Part shown: piece after piece, positions 17,494 to 26,145 of the stretch
Position numbering within the stretch: position 1 is the stretch's first letter
How the letters are laid out: each line of letters starts with the position of its first letter
DNA from: Tahibacter harae
Lineage (GTDB): Bacteria > Pseudomonadota > Gammaproteobacteria > Xanthomonadales > Rhodanobacteraceae
Assembly (NCBI RefSeq): GCF_024437735.1
Contig: NZ_JANFQO010000007.1
Location: 1-64,000, forward strand
DNA length: 64,000 bases
Direction of reading: 5' to 3'
Translations under genes and position numbers: made by a program
The notes under the pieces: model-generated
What the model saw: the letters and a program-made list of their open reading frames with translations, nothing else
Told to the model about the DNA's origin: nothing
Database searches by the model: none

Positions 17494-18725
17494 AACCGGA
17501 TCCCGATTTCCGCAGCGAGGCCTTCCTGCGCGGCCACATCACCGCCACTATGGCCTTCTACCAGCCGGTGGCGCTGGATCCGGAGGGCGGTTTTTTCCAC
17601 TATTTCCGCGACGACGGCAGCGTCTACGAACGCCGTCACCGCCACTTGGTCAGCAGCACCCGCTTCGTCTTCAACTACGCCATGGCGGCGCGCGAGTTCG
17701 GCAGCGCCGAATGGCTGCAGCGCGCACGCCATGGCTTGAAATTCCTGCGCGATTTCCACCGCGATCCGCACAGCGGCGGCTACGCCTGGACGCTGCGCGA
17801 CGGCCGCGCCGAGGACCGCAGCAATCACACCTACGGCCTGGCCTTCGTGCTGCTGGCTTATGCCCGCGCGCTGCAGGCCGGCATCGCCGAGGCTGCGCCC
17901 TGGCTGGAAGAAACCTGGCAGGTGCTGGAAAACCGCTGCTGGGACGAAGCGGCCGGCCTGTACCGCGACGATGCGGACGCGCAGTGGCGCTTCTCGCCCT
18001 ACCGCGGCCAGAACGCCAACATGCACGCCTGCGAGGCGCTGCTGGCCGCGTTTGAAGCCAGCGGCGAGGAAAAATACCTGCAGCGCGCCCTGACCGTCGC
18101 CGATCACATCACCCGGCGCCAGGCTGCGCTGGCCGGTGGCTTGGTATGGGAACACTACGGCGAAGACTGGAATATCGATTGGGACTACCACCGCGACGAC
18201 CCGAAGCACCTGTTCCGCCCCTGGGGCTTCCAGCCCGGCCACCAGACCGAATGGACCAAGCTGCTGCTGAGCCTCGACAGCCACCTGCGCCGTCGCGGCG
18301 CATCCGCCGGCTGGGTGGTGCCGACCGCACGCCGCCTGTTCGACCGCGCCGTCGCCCAGGCCTGGGACGACCGCCATGGCGGCCTGTACTACGGCTTCGC
18401 GCCGGACGGCCGCATCTGCGACGACGACAAGTATTTCTGGGTCCAGGCCGAATCCGTCGCCGCCGCGGCACGCCTGGCCGCCGTCACGGGCGATGCGGTC
18501 TACTGGAACTGGTACCAGCGCCTCTGGCGCTATGCCTGGCAGCACTTCGTCGATCACACCCACGGCGCCTGGTATCGCATCCTCACGCACGACAACCGCA
18601 AGTACAGCGACGAGAAAAGCCCGGCCGGCAAGACCGACTATCACACCATGGGCGCGTGCTACGACGTGCTTGACGTGCTGCGCGGCCAGGTCCGAGGCGA
18701 ACAGATGCCAGGCGCTGCGGAATAA
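17490..18725 (+). CDS. AGE-family sugar isomerase, probable mannose isomerase
   Basis: A 411-residue N-acylglucosamine 2-epimerase (AGE) family protein with an (alpha/alpha)6-barrel. Conserved segments include RHRHLVSSTRFVFNYA, NANMHACEALLAAFEAS, the HLFRPWGFQPGHQTEWTKLL region with its His, and KTDYHTMGACYDVL near the end. AGE proteins of this type interconvert mannose and fructose (YihS-like) or epimerise mannose residues. Placement after a PfkB kinase and near a GH92 mannosidase favours mannose to fructose. The start at 17490 gives the usual 4-bp overlap; the open frame upstream of it is the antisense/out-of-frame extension through the kinase gene. Confidence 0.87.
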   Translation: MKPDPDFRSEAFLRGHITATMAFYQPVALDPEGGFFHYFRDDGSVYERRHRHLVSSTRFVFNYAMAAREFGSAEWLQRARHGLKFLRDFHRDPHSGGYAWTLRDGRAEDRSNHTYGLAFVLLAYARALQAGIAEAAPWLEETWQVLENRCWDEAAGLYRDDADAQWRFSPYRGQNANMHACEALLAAFEASGEEKYLQRALTVADHITRRQAALAGGLVWEHYGEDWNIDWDYHRDDPKHLFRPWGFQPGHQTEWTKLLLSLDSHLRRRGASAGWVVPTARRLFDRAVAQAWDDRHGGLYYGFAPDGRICDDDKYFWVQAESVAAAARLAAVTGDAVYWNWYQRLWRYAWQHFVDHTHGAWYRILTHDNRKYSDEKSPAGKTDYHTMGACYDVLDVLRGQVRGEQMPGAAE

Positions 18726-18918
18726 CGGTTGCCTTCCCGCAAGATGGTGCGCTCGCGCTGTGCAACTCGTAATCGTCGAGCGCATATCCGGAGCCGTGCA
18801 AGAAAGCCGTGGATCCGATATCCCAAGTCCGCATCGCTTCCGTCACCGCACCGAAGCCGGATGCGAGGGGAACGCCGCGCGCCGTTTTCCTGCCGCCGGC
18901 TATGCCCGGCGTCCGCGC

Positions 18919-19827
18919 TCATGCCTGGCGCTTCGCCGGTGAAAGCGTGAACTGCCGCGCCAGGCTGAAAAAAGCCTGGATATAGTCGGTGCGCACATCG
19001 GCTTCGCGTGCGCCGAGGAAAATCTGCTTGGGTATGCCGCGCGGCCCCAGGCGCACGGGTACCACGTCCATTTTCCCGGCGTATTCCAGCACCAGCCAGC
19101 GCGGCAGCGCGGCCACGCCGCGGCCGCTGGCCACCATCTGCATCATGATGTCGGTGGTTTCTATCGTCTTGTGGCGCCGGGGCGTCACGCCGGCCGGCAG
19201 CAGGAACTGGTTGTAGATGTCCAGGCGATCGGTGGCGACCGGATACGTGATGAGCACTTCCTGGGTCAGCTGGCGCGGCTTGACATAGGACGCGCGCGCA
19301 AGCGGATGCGAACGCGCAACGACCAGCACCTGCTCGTAATCGAATACCGGCTCGAACTTCAATCCCGGCTTGTACAGCGGGTCCGGCGTCACCAGCAGGT
19401 CGATCTCATAGCCGAACAGTGCGCCGATGCCGCCGAACTGGAATTTCTGCTTCACGTCGACATCGACGTCAGGCCAGGCCGCCAGGTAAGGCGACACCAC
19501 TTTCAGCAGCCAGGTATAGCAAGGGTGGCATTCCATGCCGATGCGCAGGGCGCCGCGTTCTCCCTGGGCGAACTGCCGCAACCGTTCTTCGGCCAGATCG
19601 AGCTGCGGCAGCACGCGATTGGCGACTGCGAGCAGGTACTCGCCGGCCTGGGTCAGGCGCAGGCTGCGCCCCTCGCGCAACCAGATGGCGGTACCCAGCT
19701 GCTGTTCCAGTTTCTTCATGCTGTGGCTGAGCGCCGACTGCGTGACGCACAGAACTTCGGCTGCCGCGGTGAGCGAACCCAGCCGCTCGACTTCTTGAAC
19801 GACAGCCAGGTGAACACGTTCGAGCAT
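18919..19827 (-). CDS. metR: LysR-family activator MetR
   Basis: A 302-residue LysR-type regulator. The N-terminal winged HTH spans 1-60 (LTAAAEVLCVTQSALSHSMK), followed by the effector domain with IGMECHPCYTWLLKV, as in MetR proteins. It is divergent from metE with 96 bp between starts, the conserved arrangement in proteobacteria, where homocysteine-bound MetR activates metE. A TGAAATTCA palindrome is present in the intergenic DNA. Function is inferred from family and context. Confidence 0.9.
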   Translation of the reverse strand: MLERVHLAVVQEVERLGSLTAAAEVLCVTQSALSHSMKKLEQQLGTAIWLREGRSLRLTQAGEYLLAVANRVLPQLDLAEERLRQFAQGERGALRIGMECHPCYTWLLKVVSPYLAAWPDVDVDVKQKFQFGGIGALFGYEIDLLVTPDPLYKPGLKFEPVFDYEQVLVVARSHPLARASYVKPRQLTQEVLITYPVATDRLDIYNQFLLPAGVTPRRHKTIETTDIMMQMVASGRGVAALPRWLVLEYAGKMDVVPVRLGPRGIPKQIFLGAREADVRTDYIQAFFSLARQFTLSPAKRQA

Positions 19828-19833
19828 GATGAG

Positions 19834-19842
19834 TGAAATTCA
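19834..19842. promoter_or_regulatory. Candidate MetR half-site palindrome
   Basis: TGAAATTCA sits 7 bp before the metR start. MetR sites have TGAA/TTCA arms but normally with a longer spacer, so the match is partial. A second TGAA..TTCG pair overlaps the metR start at about 19811-19822. Confidence 0.3.
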
Positions 19843-19923
19843 TGGATGCGTGAAGAAAGACCATTTTACGTCATCCATTGCGGAACTCTACCATGCGCCG
19901 TCCGCGTATCCCGAGAGCGTCCC

Positions 19924-22218
19924 ATGACCGTCGTCCACAATCTTGGCTTCCCCCGCATCGGCGCCAGGCGCGAGCTGAAATTCGCGCTGGAGAACTACTG
20001 GAAAGGCGATTCGTCACGCGCCGCGCTCCAGGCACTGGGCGCACAGCTGCGCAGGCGCCACTGGGAAAACCAGGCTGGCCTGGACCTGGTTCCTGTCGGC
20101 GACTTCGCGTTTTACGACCAGGTGCTGGACATGAGTTTCACGCTCGGCAACCTGCCGGAACGCGTGCGCGGCTTCCACGGCGACGCATTGGACAACTATT
20201 TCCGCGTGGCGCGCGGGCGCTCCGCCGCCTCGGCCGAAGCACACGCGGCCTGCTGCGGCGGCATCGCGGCCGGCGAAATGACCAAGTGGTTCGACACCAA
20301 CTATCACTACATCGTCCCTGAGTTCAGTGCCGACACGGAATTCAAGCTGGATGCTTCCCGTCTGATCGGGCAACTGGCCGAAGCGAACGCACAGGGCGTA
20401 AATGCCAAGCCCGTCATCATCGGGCCGCTGACCTACCTCTGCCTGGGCAAGACCAAGGACGGCTCCGACAAGCTGGCCCTGCTGCCCCGGCTGCTGCCGG
20501 TCTATGCCGAATTGATGGAGGCGCTGGCGGACCAGGGCGCCGAATGGGTGCAGGTCGACGAACCGATCCTGGTTACCGAACTCGATGCAGCCTGGCGCGG
20601 CGGCTTCACCACGGCCTATCACCAATTGAAGACGGCGCGCGTCAAGCTGCTGCTGGCGACCTATTTCGGTCCGCTGCAGCAGAACCGCGATCTCGTCGGC
20701 GGTCTGCCGGTGGCAGGCGTGCATGTGGATGCCGTCAACGGCCGCGAGGACGTGGCGCCGCTGCTGGCGCAGCTGTCCGATCGCCAGGTGCTGTCGCTGG
20801 GCGTCGTCAATGGCCGCAATATCTGGAAGACGGACCTGGCGGCGGTACTGGCCTGGCTGGAGCCGCTGGCACAGCAGCTGGGCCAGCGGCTGTGGATCGC
20901 GCCGTCGTGTTCGCTGCTGCACGTTCCCGTGGATCTCGACGCCGAGCAGAAGCTGGACGCGGAGATCAAATCCTGGCTCGCCTTCGCCTTGCAGAAGCTC
21001 GACGAACTGAAAGTGCTGGCCACTGCCCTGCGTGCGGGCCGCGATGCCGTCAGGGAAGAAATCGCGGCGAACCAGGCCGCCCTCGCGAGCCGCCGTTCGT
21101 CGCCGCGCGTGAACAATCCGGCGGTGCGGGCCGCGGTCGCGCAGATCGACGCCCGCCTGGGCCGGCGCCAGAGCGCCTATGCCGAACGCGCGGCGCGGCA
21201 GTCCGCACTGCTGAAGCTGCCCAGCTATCCGACGACGACCATTGGTTCGTTCCCGCAGACCAACGAGATCCGCCGCGCACGCAGCGAGTTCAAGGCCGGC
21301 CGCCTCGACGCGGACGGCTATGCCGCGGCCATGAAGGCCGAGATCGAACGCAGCGTGCGCGAACAGGAAGCGCTGGGCCTGGACGTGCTGGTGCACGGCG
21401 AGGCCGAGCGCAATGACATGGTCGAGTATTTCGGCGAACAGCTGGAAGGCTATGTCTTCAGCAAGCAGGGCTGGGTGCAGTCCTACGGATCGCGCTGCGT
21501 CAAGCCGCCGATCCTGTTCGGCGACATCCGCCGCCCGAAGGCAATGACCGTCGAATGGATCACCTACGCGCAATCTCTCACCGACAGGCCGATGAAGGGC
21601 ATGCTGACCGGGCCGGTTACCCTCCTGAACTGGTCGTTCGTGCGCGACGACCAGCCGCGCTCCGCATCCTGCAGGCAACTTGCCCTGGCGATCCGCGAGG
21701 AAGTGCTGGACCTCGAACGCGCCGGCGTGCGCGTGATCCAGATTGACGAAGCCGCACTGCGCGAAGGCCTGCCGCTGCGCAAATCGCAGTGGAAGAGCTA
21801 CCTCGACTGGGCGGTGGAATCATTCCGCATCAGCGCCAACGGCGTGCGCGACGAGACCCAGATCCACACGCACATGTGCTATTCGGAGTTCAACGACATC
21901 ATCGCCGCGATCGCCGGAATGGACGCCGACGTCATCACCATCGAGACCTCGCGCTCGGACATGGAACTGCTCGACGCCTTCGATCATTTCAACTATCCGA
22001 ACGAAATCGGCCCCGGCGTCTACGACATCCATTCACCGAACATTCCCACGCAGGATCACATCGTGCAGCTGATGAAGAAGGCCGCCGAGCGCATTCCCGC
22101 CCGGCGGCTGTGGGTCAATCCCGATTGCGGCCTGAAGACGCGGCAGTGGGCGGAGGTGATTCCGGCATTGAGCAACATGGTGTCGGCCGCCAGGGCGCTG
22201 CGGCAAGCGGCAGCCTGA
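19924..22218 (+). CDS. metE: Cobalamin-independent methionine synthase MetE
   Basis: A 764-residue protein of normal length. It catalyses methyl transfer from 5-methyltetrahydropteroyl-triglutamate to homocysteine, the last step of methionine synthesis. The N-terminal domain begins [20 protein letters not shown]. The C-terminal catalytic domain has [18 protein letters not shown] and the zinc ligands in HTHMCYSEF (His and Cys), the following IETSRSDME (Glu) and NPDCGLKTR (Cys). The ATG at 19924 is chosen because the family N-terminus starts there; the frame is open farther upstream. Activated by divergent metR in related bacteria. Terminated by the hairpin at 22236-22269. Confidence 0.97.
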   Translation: MTVVHNLGFPRIGARRELKFALENYWKGDSSRAALQALGAQLRRRHWENQAGLDLVPVGDFAFYDQVLDMSFTLGNLPERVRGFHGDALDNYFRVARGRSAASAEAHAACCGGIAAGEMTKWFDTNYHYIVPEFSADTEFKLDASRLIGQLAEANAQGVNAKPVIIGPLTYLCLGKTKDGSDKLALLPRLLPVYAELMEALADQGAEWVQVDEPILVTELDAAWRGGFTTAYHQLKTARVKLLLATYFGPLQQNRDLVGGLPVAGVHVDAVNGREDVAPLLAQLSDRQVLSLGVVNGRNIWKTDLAAVLAWLEPLAQQLGQRLWIAPSCSLLHVPVDLDAEQKLDAEIKSWLAFALQKLDELKVLATALRAGRDAVREEIAANQAALASRRSSPRVNNPAVRAAVAQIDARLGRRQSAYAERAARQSALLKLPSYPTTTIGSFPQTNEIRRARSEFKAGRLDADGYAAAMKAEIERSVREQEALGLDVLVHGEAERNDMVEYFGEQLEGYVFSKQGWVQSYGSRCVKPPILFGDIRRPKAMTVEWITYAQSLTDRPMKGMLTGPVTLLNWSFVRDDQPRSASCRQLALAIREEVLDLERAGVRVIQIDEAALREGLPLRKSQWKSYLDWAVESFRISANGVRDETQIHTHMCYSEFNDIIAAIAGMDADVITIETSRSDMELLDAFDHFNYPNEIGPGVYDIHSPNIPTQDHIVQLMKKAAERIPARRLWVNPDCGLKTRQWAEVIPALSNMVSAARALRQAAA

Positions 22219-22235
22219 TCCGGCAGAATGGATTG

Positions 22236-22269
22236 AACACCCCGGCCCGGTGCCGGGGTGTTTGTTTTT
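22236..22269 (+). terminator. Rho-independent terminator of metE
   Basis: An 11-bp perfect stem (AACACCCCGGC / GCCGGGGTGTT) with a 5-nt loop is followed by a T-rich run (TGTTTTT). It may also stop the convergent eCIS operon, although the minus-strand side lacks a good T-tract. Confidence 0.9.
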
Positions 22270-22358
22270 GACGCTGCCAAGGTGCTCGCCGATGAAACCG
22301 GCGAGGTAGCAATCCCTGGACGGATGGCGAAGGGCAACACCGACGGCGACAGCGTGCC

Positions 22359-23942
22359 TCACTCCTGCGGCGGCTTGGGCGCCGGCCTGCGCTTGCCGCC
22401 CGCCACCTTGCCCACCGCGCCGCGCCCGGGCACCGCATCGCGGCCGGGCGCGGCGCCGTTCGCGAGCAAACGCCGCGCGCAGGAATTGATCGGCCACAGG
22501 TCGCAACGGCAATCGCTGAGCTGGAAACTGTTGGCGCCGTTCTCGTCCGGGCCGTAGCCCAGCCAGCCCAGCGGTGCGTAGTGGTGCTGCACGCCGTGCG
22601 GCGGCTGCAGCTGCGGCGTGCCGCCGCCGGGCAGATGCGGCCATTCGATGTCGCCGGTGGCGACGCGGGCGGGAATCAGCCAGTAATCGCCGCTGCGGTA
22701 GCTGCCGCCGGCGGCGAAACGTATCTGCACACCATTTTCCAGGGGTATCCAATTGTCTTTTCCACCGGTGGATTCCTGCACCGGCACGGCGCCGTCGCGC
22801 AGGCGCACATCACCCGCATCGCGCTGGTTCCAGCGGCGCAGCTTGGGCAGTTTCAGTGCGGCGGGATCGGGCAGGCCGCCGTCCGGCGCGGTGATGCGCA
22901 GGCGGCCAGGCGCGACTTCGGCCACCTGCACGAACAGGCCGGGGCGGCTGTCCAGGTCGTCGCTCTCGTCGGTGATTTCCACCCAGTCGTGCAGGGCAAA
23001 ATCGCGCGAGGTGGCGACCAGCAGCCAGTCGCCTTCGCTGCCCAGCCACGGCGTGGCCTGGCTGCCGTTGTCGCGCGACCATTTGAACGTGGCCGTGTCG
23101 CCGTCGCCGCCCTGGTGGATCTCGACGCGGTATAGCTGGTTCTCCGCACCGCGGAACGCCGCGTCCGGCGCGATCTCGCAGGGGTTGCCCGGCCCTTCGG
23201 CGCTGTCCAGGCGCGCGGCGAGCCAGGCATCGCTCAAGCCTTCCAGGCCGGCCAGCGGCGCGGCGCAGGGCAGCGCCGCGCCCGGGTCCACGTCCAGTTC
23301 GGCCAGGGCCGCGTCCAGCGCGTCGATGCGCGCTTTCAGCGCCGGATCCTTGCTGCCGCCGGCCTCGTACAATTTTTGCAGACGGTCGCGCTGCTCCTGC
23401 AGGCGCTCGCGCAGATTGCGCAATTCCAGCGCCCTCACCTGCCAGACCACCTTGGCGCGGGTACAGGTGTCGGGGCCGTTCAGCGCGACTTCGCGGATGT
23501 GCCCGTCCTCTATCCAGCTGATATGCCGCTCCCACACGTCCAGGTACAGCCAGAAACGCAGGTCTTCGTCGGGCTGGCGCAGCTGCTGCAGCAAGGCGTC
23601 GCCGGGGCATTTGTTCTTCGCATCGGGTGGCTGCGGGTGGTAGTCGGGCTGGACGGCGTAGTCGCAGCCCTCGCTTTCGCAGAGGATGCCGCCGACGTAG
23701 TAGCGCCCGGCGCCGATCAGCAGCCGGTTCGGATTCGCCGCCACCGCCAGGCCGAAGCCCAGCGCATCGGCCGGGCCGCCGTAGGGGCCGATCAGGTCGC
23801 GCGCCAGGGTGCGCAGATAGTGCAGCAGGATGGCCGACTGCTCGTTCGGATCGGCGTCCAGGGTCACGCGCCCCTGCTGCATCAGCACCTGGCTGAAATG
23901 GTTGCGGCGGTCGAAGCTGATGCGGGAGAAATCGCCTTTCAT
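22359..23942 (-). CDS. DUF6519-type protein at end of eCIS operon
   Basis: A 527-residue protein starting MKGDFSRISFDRRNHFSQVL, the signature beginning of the DUF6519 family, followed by a segment with RVTLDADPNEQSAIL. The middle part (about 140-260) is partly helical (LRERLQEQRDRLQKLYEA), with a beta-rich C-terminus (TATFKWSRDNG, WVEITDESDDL). The family often sits in loci with phage-baseplate-like proteins; its role is not established. It could be a peripheral baseplate or decoration protein. The frame is open upstream of 23942, but that part is out-of-frame overlap with the neighbouring gene. Confidence 0.75.
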   Translation of the reverse strand: MKGDFSRISFDRRNHFSQVLMQQGRVTLDADPNEQSAILLHYLRTLARDLIGPYGGPADALGFGLAVAANPNRLLIGAGRYYVGGILCESEGCDYAVQPDYHPQPPDAKNKCPGDALLQQLRQPDEDLRFWLYLDVWERHISWIEDGHIREVALNGPDTCTRAKVVWQVRALELRNLRERLQEQRDRLQKLYEAGGSKDPALKARIDALDAALAELDVDPGAALPCAAPLAGLEGLSDAWLAARLDSAEGPGNPCEIAPDAAFRGAENQLYRVEIHQGGDGDTATFKWSRDNGSQATPWLGSEGDWLLVATSRDFALHDWVEITDESDDLDSRPGLFVQVAEVAPGRLRITAPDGGLPDPAALKLPKLRRWNQRDAGDVRLRDGAVPVQESTGGKDNWIPLENGVQIRFAAGGSYRSGDYWLIPARVATGDIEWPHLPGGGTPQLQPPHGVQHHYAPLGWLGYGPDENGANSFQLSDCRCDLWPINSCARRLLANGAAPGRDAVPGRGAVGKVAGGKRRPAPKPPQE

Positions 23943-23982
23943 GTCCGTATCCCTTTGTATACCTGTGTGACGGTGACGGCGC

Positions 23983-26142
23983 TCAGTTGACGAAGACCAG
24001 TTCCACCTGCATGCCGGCCGGGGTGTATTCGGCCAGGCGCGCGCGCAGGTTGGCGCTGCGCTGGGGCTGGTACAGGTGGTGGAAGGCGCCCATTTCGGAT
24101 TCGTCGTCGGCGCCGCGCACGATCTCCGCGGCGCAATCGGCGGCGAGCTGGGCATAGCCGGGCTGGCCATAGCGGCGCGCGGTGAAGCGCGGCCGCACGC
24201 GAGCGCGTTCCAGCGCGATGCGCTGCTCGATGCCGTCGCCGCCGCCGGCGCGCACGGCTTCGGCCACGCCGTCGGGCTGGCAGCGGTGGCGCCGCGGCGT
24301 GCGGCAGCCGGCCGGCACGTAGCTGTAGCGCAGGCAGCCGATCTGGCGCCGCGCCACGTGTACGCAGGCGCTGAAGATACTGTTCTCGCCCAGCGCCAGC
24401 GCATGCAGCTCGACGATGCCGAAAATCGTGCTGCGGCGTATCGTCGCCAGCACATGGGCGACGCGGCCGGGCGCACCGCCGGTGATGGCTTCGCGCCGGT
24501 CCGAAGTCGCGTCGATGATGCTGTCGGCGATGTCCAGCCGCAGCGGATCGGCCAGCACCTCGTCCTGCTGCACCACGATGGCGCCGAGGATGCTGTGGCT
24601 GATGCGTACGCGGCCGCGCAGCTGGGCCAGTTCCAGGCTGGGCTCGGCCGGCCGGCGCGGTTCGCAGCGGCAGTCCAGGCCCCAGCCCGGCACCAGGGTG
24701 CAATGGCGTATCAGCAGCTCGCCCGGGCATTCCTCCGCCGCCGGCCGGCCGCTCACGCGCAGCGGCCTGCCGGTGACCAGCAGGCCGTCGAGGCTGAAAC
24801 GGCTGCGGCTGCCCAGGCTGACGGCAAAGGCGTCGGGCAGGTCGGTCTGCCAGTCGATCAGGCGCAGCACCGGGCGTGTGCGCGGCGCGGCGCGGAGTTG
24901 CAGCGTCTTGTCATTGTCCACCTGTATATTCAGCGGCTCGACATAGACGCCGCTGTCGCACAGTTCGATCACGGCGTCGTCGGCGCCGTCCTTCTCCCAG
25001 CGCAGCAGCGCGTCGGCGATGCGGCCGTAGTCCTGGCCGCGGCCGACGCGGTACAGGCGCTGCACGCGCCCCGGCCGCAGCGGCGGCTGCAGCAGCGGCC
25101 GCGCGTATTCGCCGCCGCCCATATCGGCGGAAAAGCCGTAGTGGTAGCTCACCCGCACGCCCTTCTTGGGCAGCTGGCCGGCCGGAAAGGCAAAACGGCC
25201 GAGCACCGGATCGACCGCGATATGGCCATTGGGCACGGCGTAGCGCCAGTCGGACAGATCGGCCGCGATCAGCTTCTCCGCCGGCACCGGCTGGTCGGAC
25301 TTGAAGCCGGCCCAGCCGTCGGCCCACAGCAGCAGGCTGTGTTCCGGCCCATAGAAATCCGCAATGCGCTGCTTGAACGCGAGCCGGCGTATCGGCGCCG
25401 GAATGTTTTCCTCGCCGGCGATATGCGCCGGATCGTTCTCCGGCAGCGGCTTGCGCCACAGCGGCGCGTCCTGGCCCAGCACGCTGAAGCTGAAGCAATG
25501 CGGGCCGCTTTCTTCCACGCAGCAGGCCGCGGTCGCGGTCACGCTGTAGCGCTGCAGGCGCCAGGCATACACCGTCACCGCAGCGATGTTCACGCCGCCG
25601 CGGCGCAGGTCCACCGTGCGCGCGGCGCGTTCAAACGGCGTGCCCAGGCGGTCCAGCGCATCCATCGCGCGCAGGTCGGCCAGGCGATGGCGCTGCGCAT
25701 GCGGGTGGTTGAGGTTCTGCGTCCAGGCCAGGCGCCGGTAGGCTTCCACCGCCCGCGCCGGCCAGCCGCCAATATCGCGTGCCAGCTCTTCCAGCAGGGC
25801 CAGGCTGCCCTTGCGCCGGCGCGCGCGGATCAGACCGGCGATCTCGCGCCGCGGCACCAGCCGCCGCGGCGTCACGCACGTGGATATATCCGGCGGCAGG
25901 CCGGCCTCGGCCAGCGGCACGTGGCCCAGCAGCGCGCCGATATAGGGCACGGCCCAGTCCTGCGCGGTCTCGATGAACCAGTTCTCGTACAGCTGGGCAA
26001 TATCGTCGTCGATCAGTTGCGCCTGTTCGCCGATCACGGCGAGCAGGGCTTTCAGCGGATAGCCCTGCTGCGCGTCGCGCTGGCGATGGATCGCCGGCAG
26101 CAGTTCGTACAGGCGGTCGCGCCGCAGTTCGCTCTCGGCCAT
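23983..26142 (-). CDS. Tail-protein-I-like baseplate protein with beta-helix C-terminus
   Basis: A 719-residue protein. Residues 1-110 (RLYELLPAIHRQRDAQQGYP, DDDIAQLYENWFIETAQDW) resemble the helical N-terminus of P2 tail protein I-like baseplate proteins. From about 390 onward there are regularly spaced short beta-strand repeats with embedded I/V and G/D turns (VRISHSILGAIVVQQDE, LDIADSIIDATSDRREA, ATIRRSTIFGIVELHAL), typical of a right-handed beta-helix. The combination suggests a baseplate attachment module plus a surface-exposed or binding module. Because no separate fibre gene is seen, it is a candidate for receptor contact; that is inference. It starts 4 bp after the upstream baseplate gene stops. 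Confidence 0.7.
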   Translation of the reverse strand: MAESELRRDRLYELLPAIHRQRDAQQGYPLKALLAVIGEQAQLIDDDIAQLYENWFIETAQDWAVPYIGALLGHVPLAEAGLPPDISTCVTPRRLVPRREIAGLIRARRRKGSLALLEELARDIGGWPARAVEAYRRLAWTQNLNHPHAQRHRLADLRAMDALDRLGTPFERAARTVDLRRGGVNIAAVTVYAWRLQRYSVTATAACCVEESGPHCFSFSVLGQDAPLWRKPLPENDPAHIAGEENIPAPIRRLAFKQRIADFYGPEHSLLLWADGWAGFKSDQPVPAEKLIAADLSDWRYAVPNGHIAVDPVLGRFAFPAGQLPKKGVRVSYHYGFSADMGGGEYARPLLQPPLRPGRVQRLYRVGRGQDYGRIADALLRWEKDGADDAVIELCDSGVYVEPLNIQVDNDKTLQLRAAPRTRPVLRLIDWQTDLPDAFAVSLGSRSRFSLDGLLVTGRPLRVSGRPAAEECPGELLIRHCTLVPGWGLDCRCEPRRPAEPSLELAQLRGRVRISHSILGAIVVQQDEVLADPLRLDIADSIIDATSDRREAITGGAPGRVAHVLATIRRSTIFGIVELHALALGENSIFSACVHVARRQIGCLRYSYVPAGCRTPRRHRCQPDGVAEAVRAGGGDGIEQRIALERARVRPRFTARRYGQPGYAQLAADCAAEIVRGADDESEMGAFHHLYQPQRSANLRARLAEYTPAGMQVELVFVN

Positions 26143-26145
26143 GGC

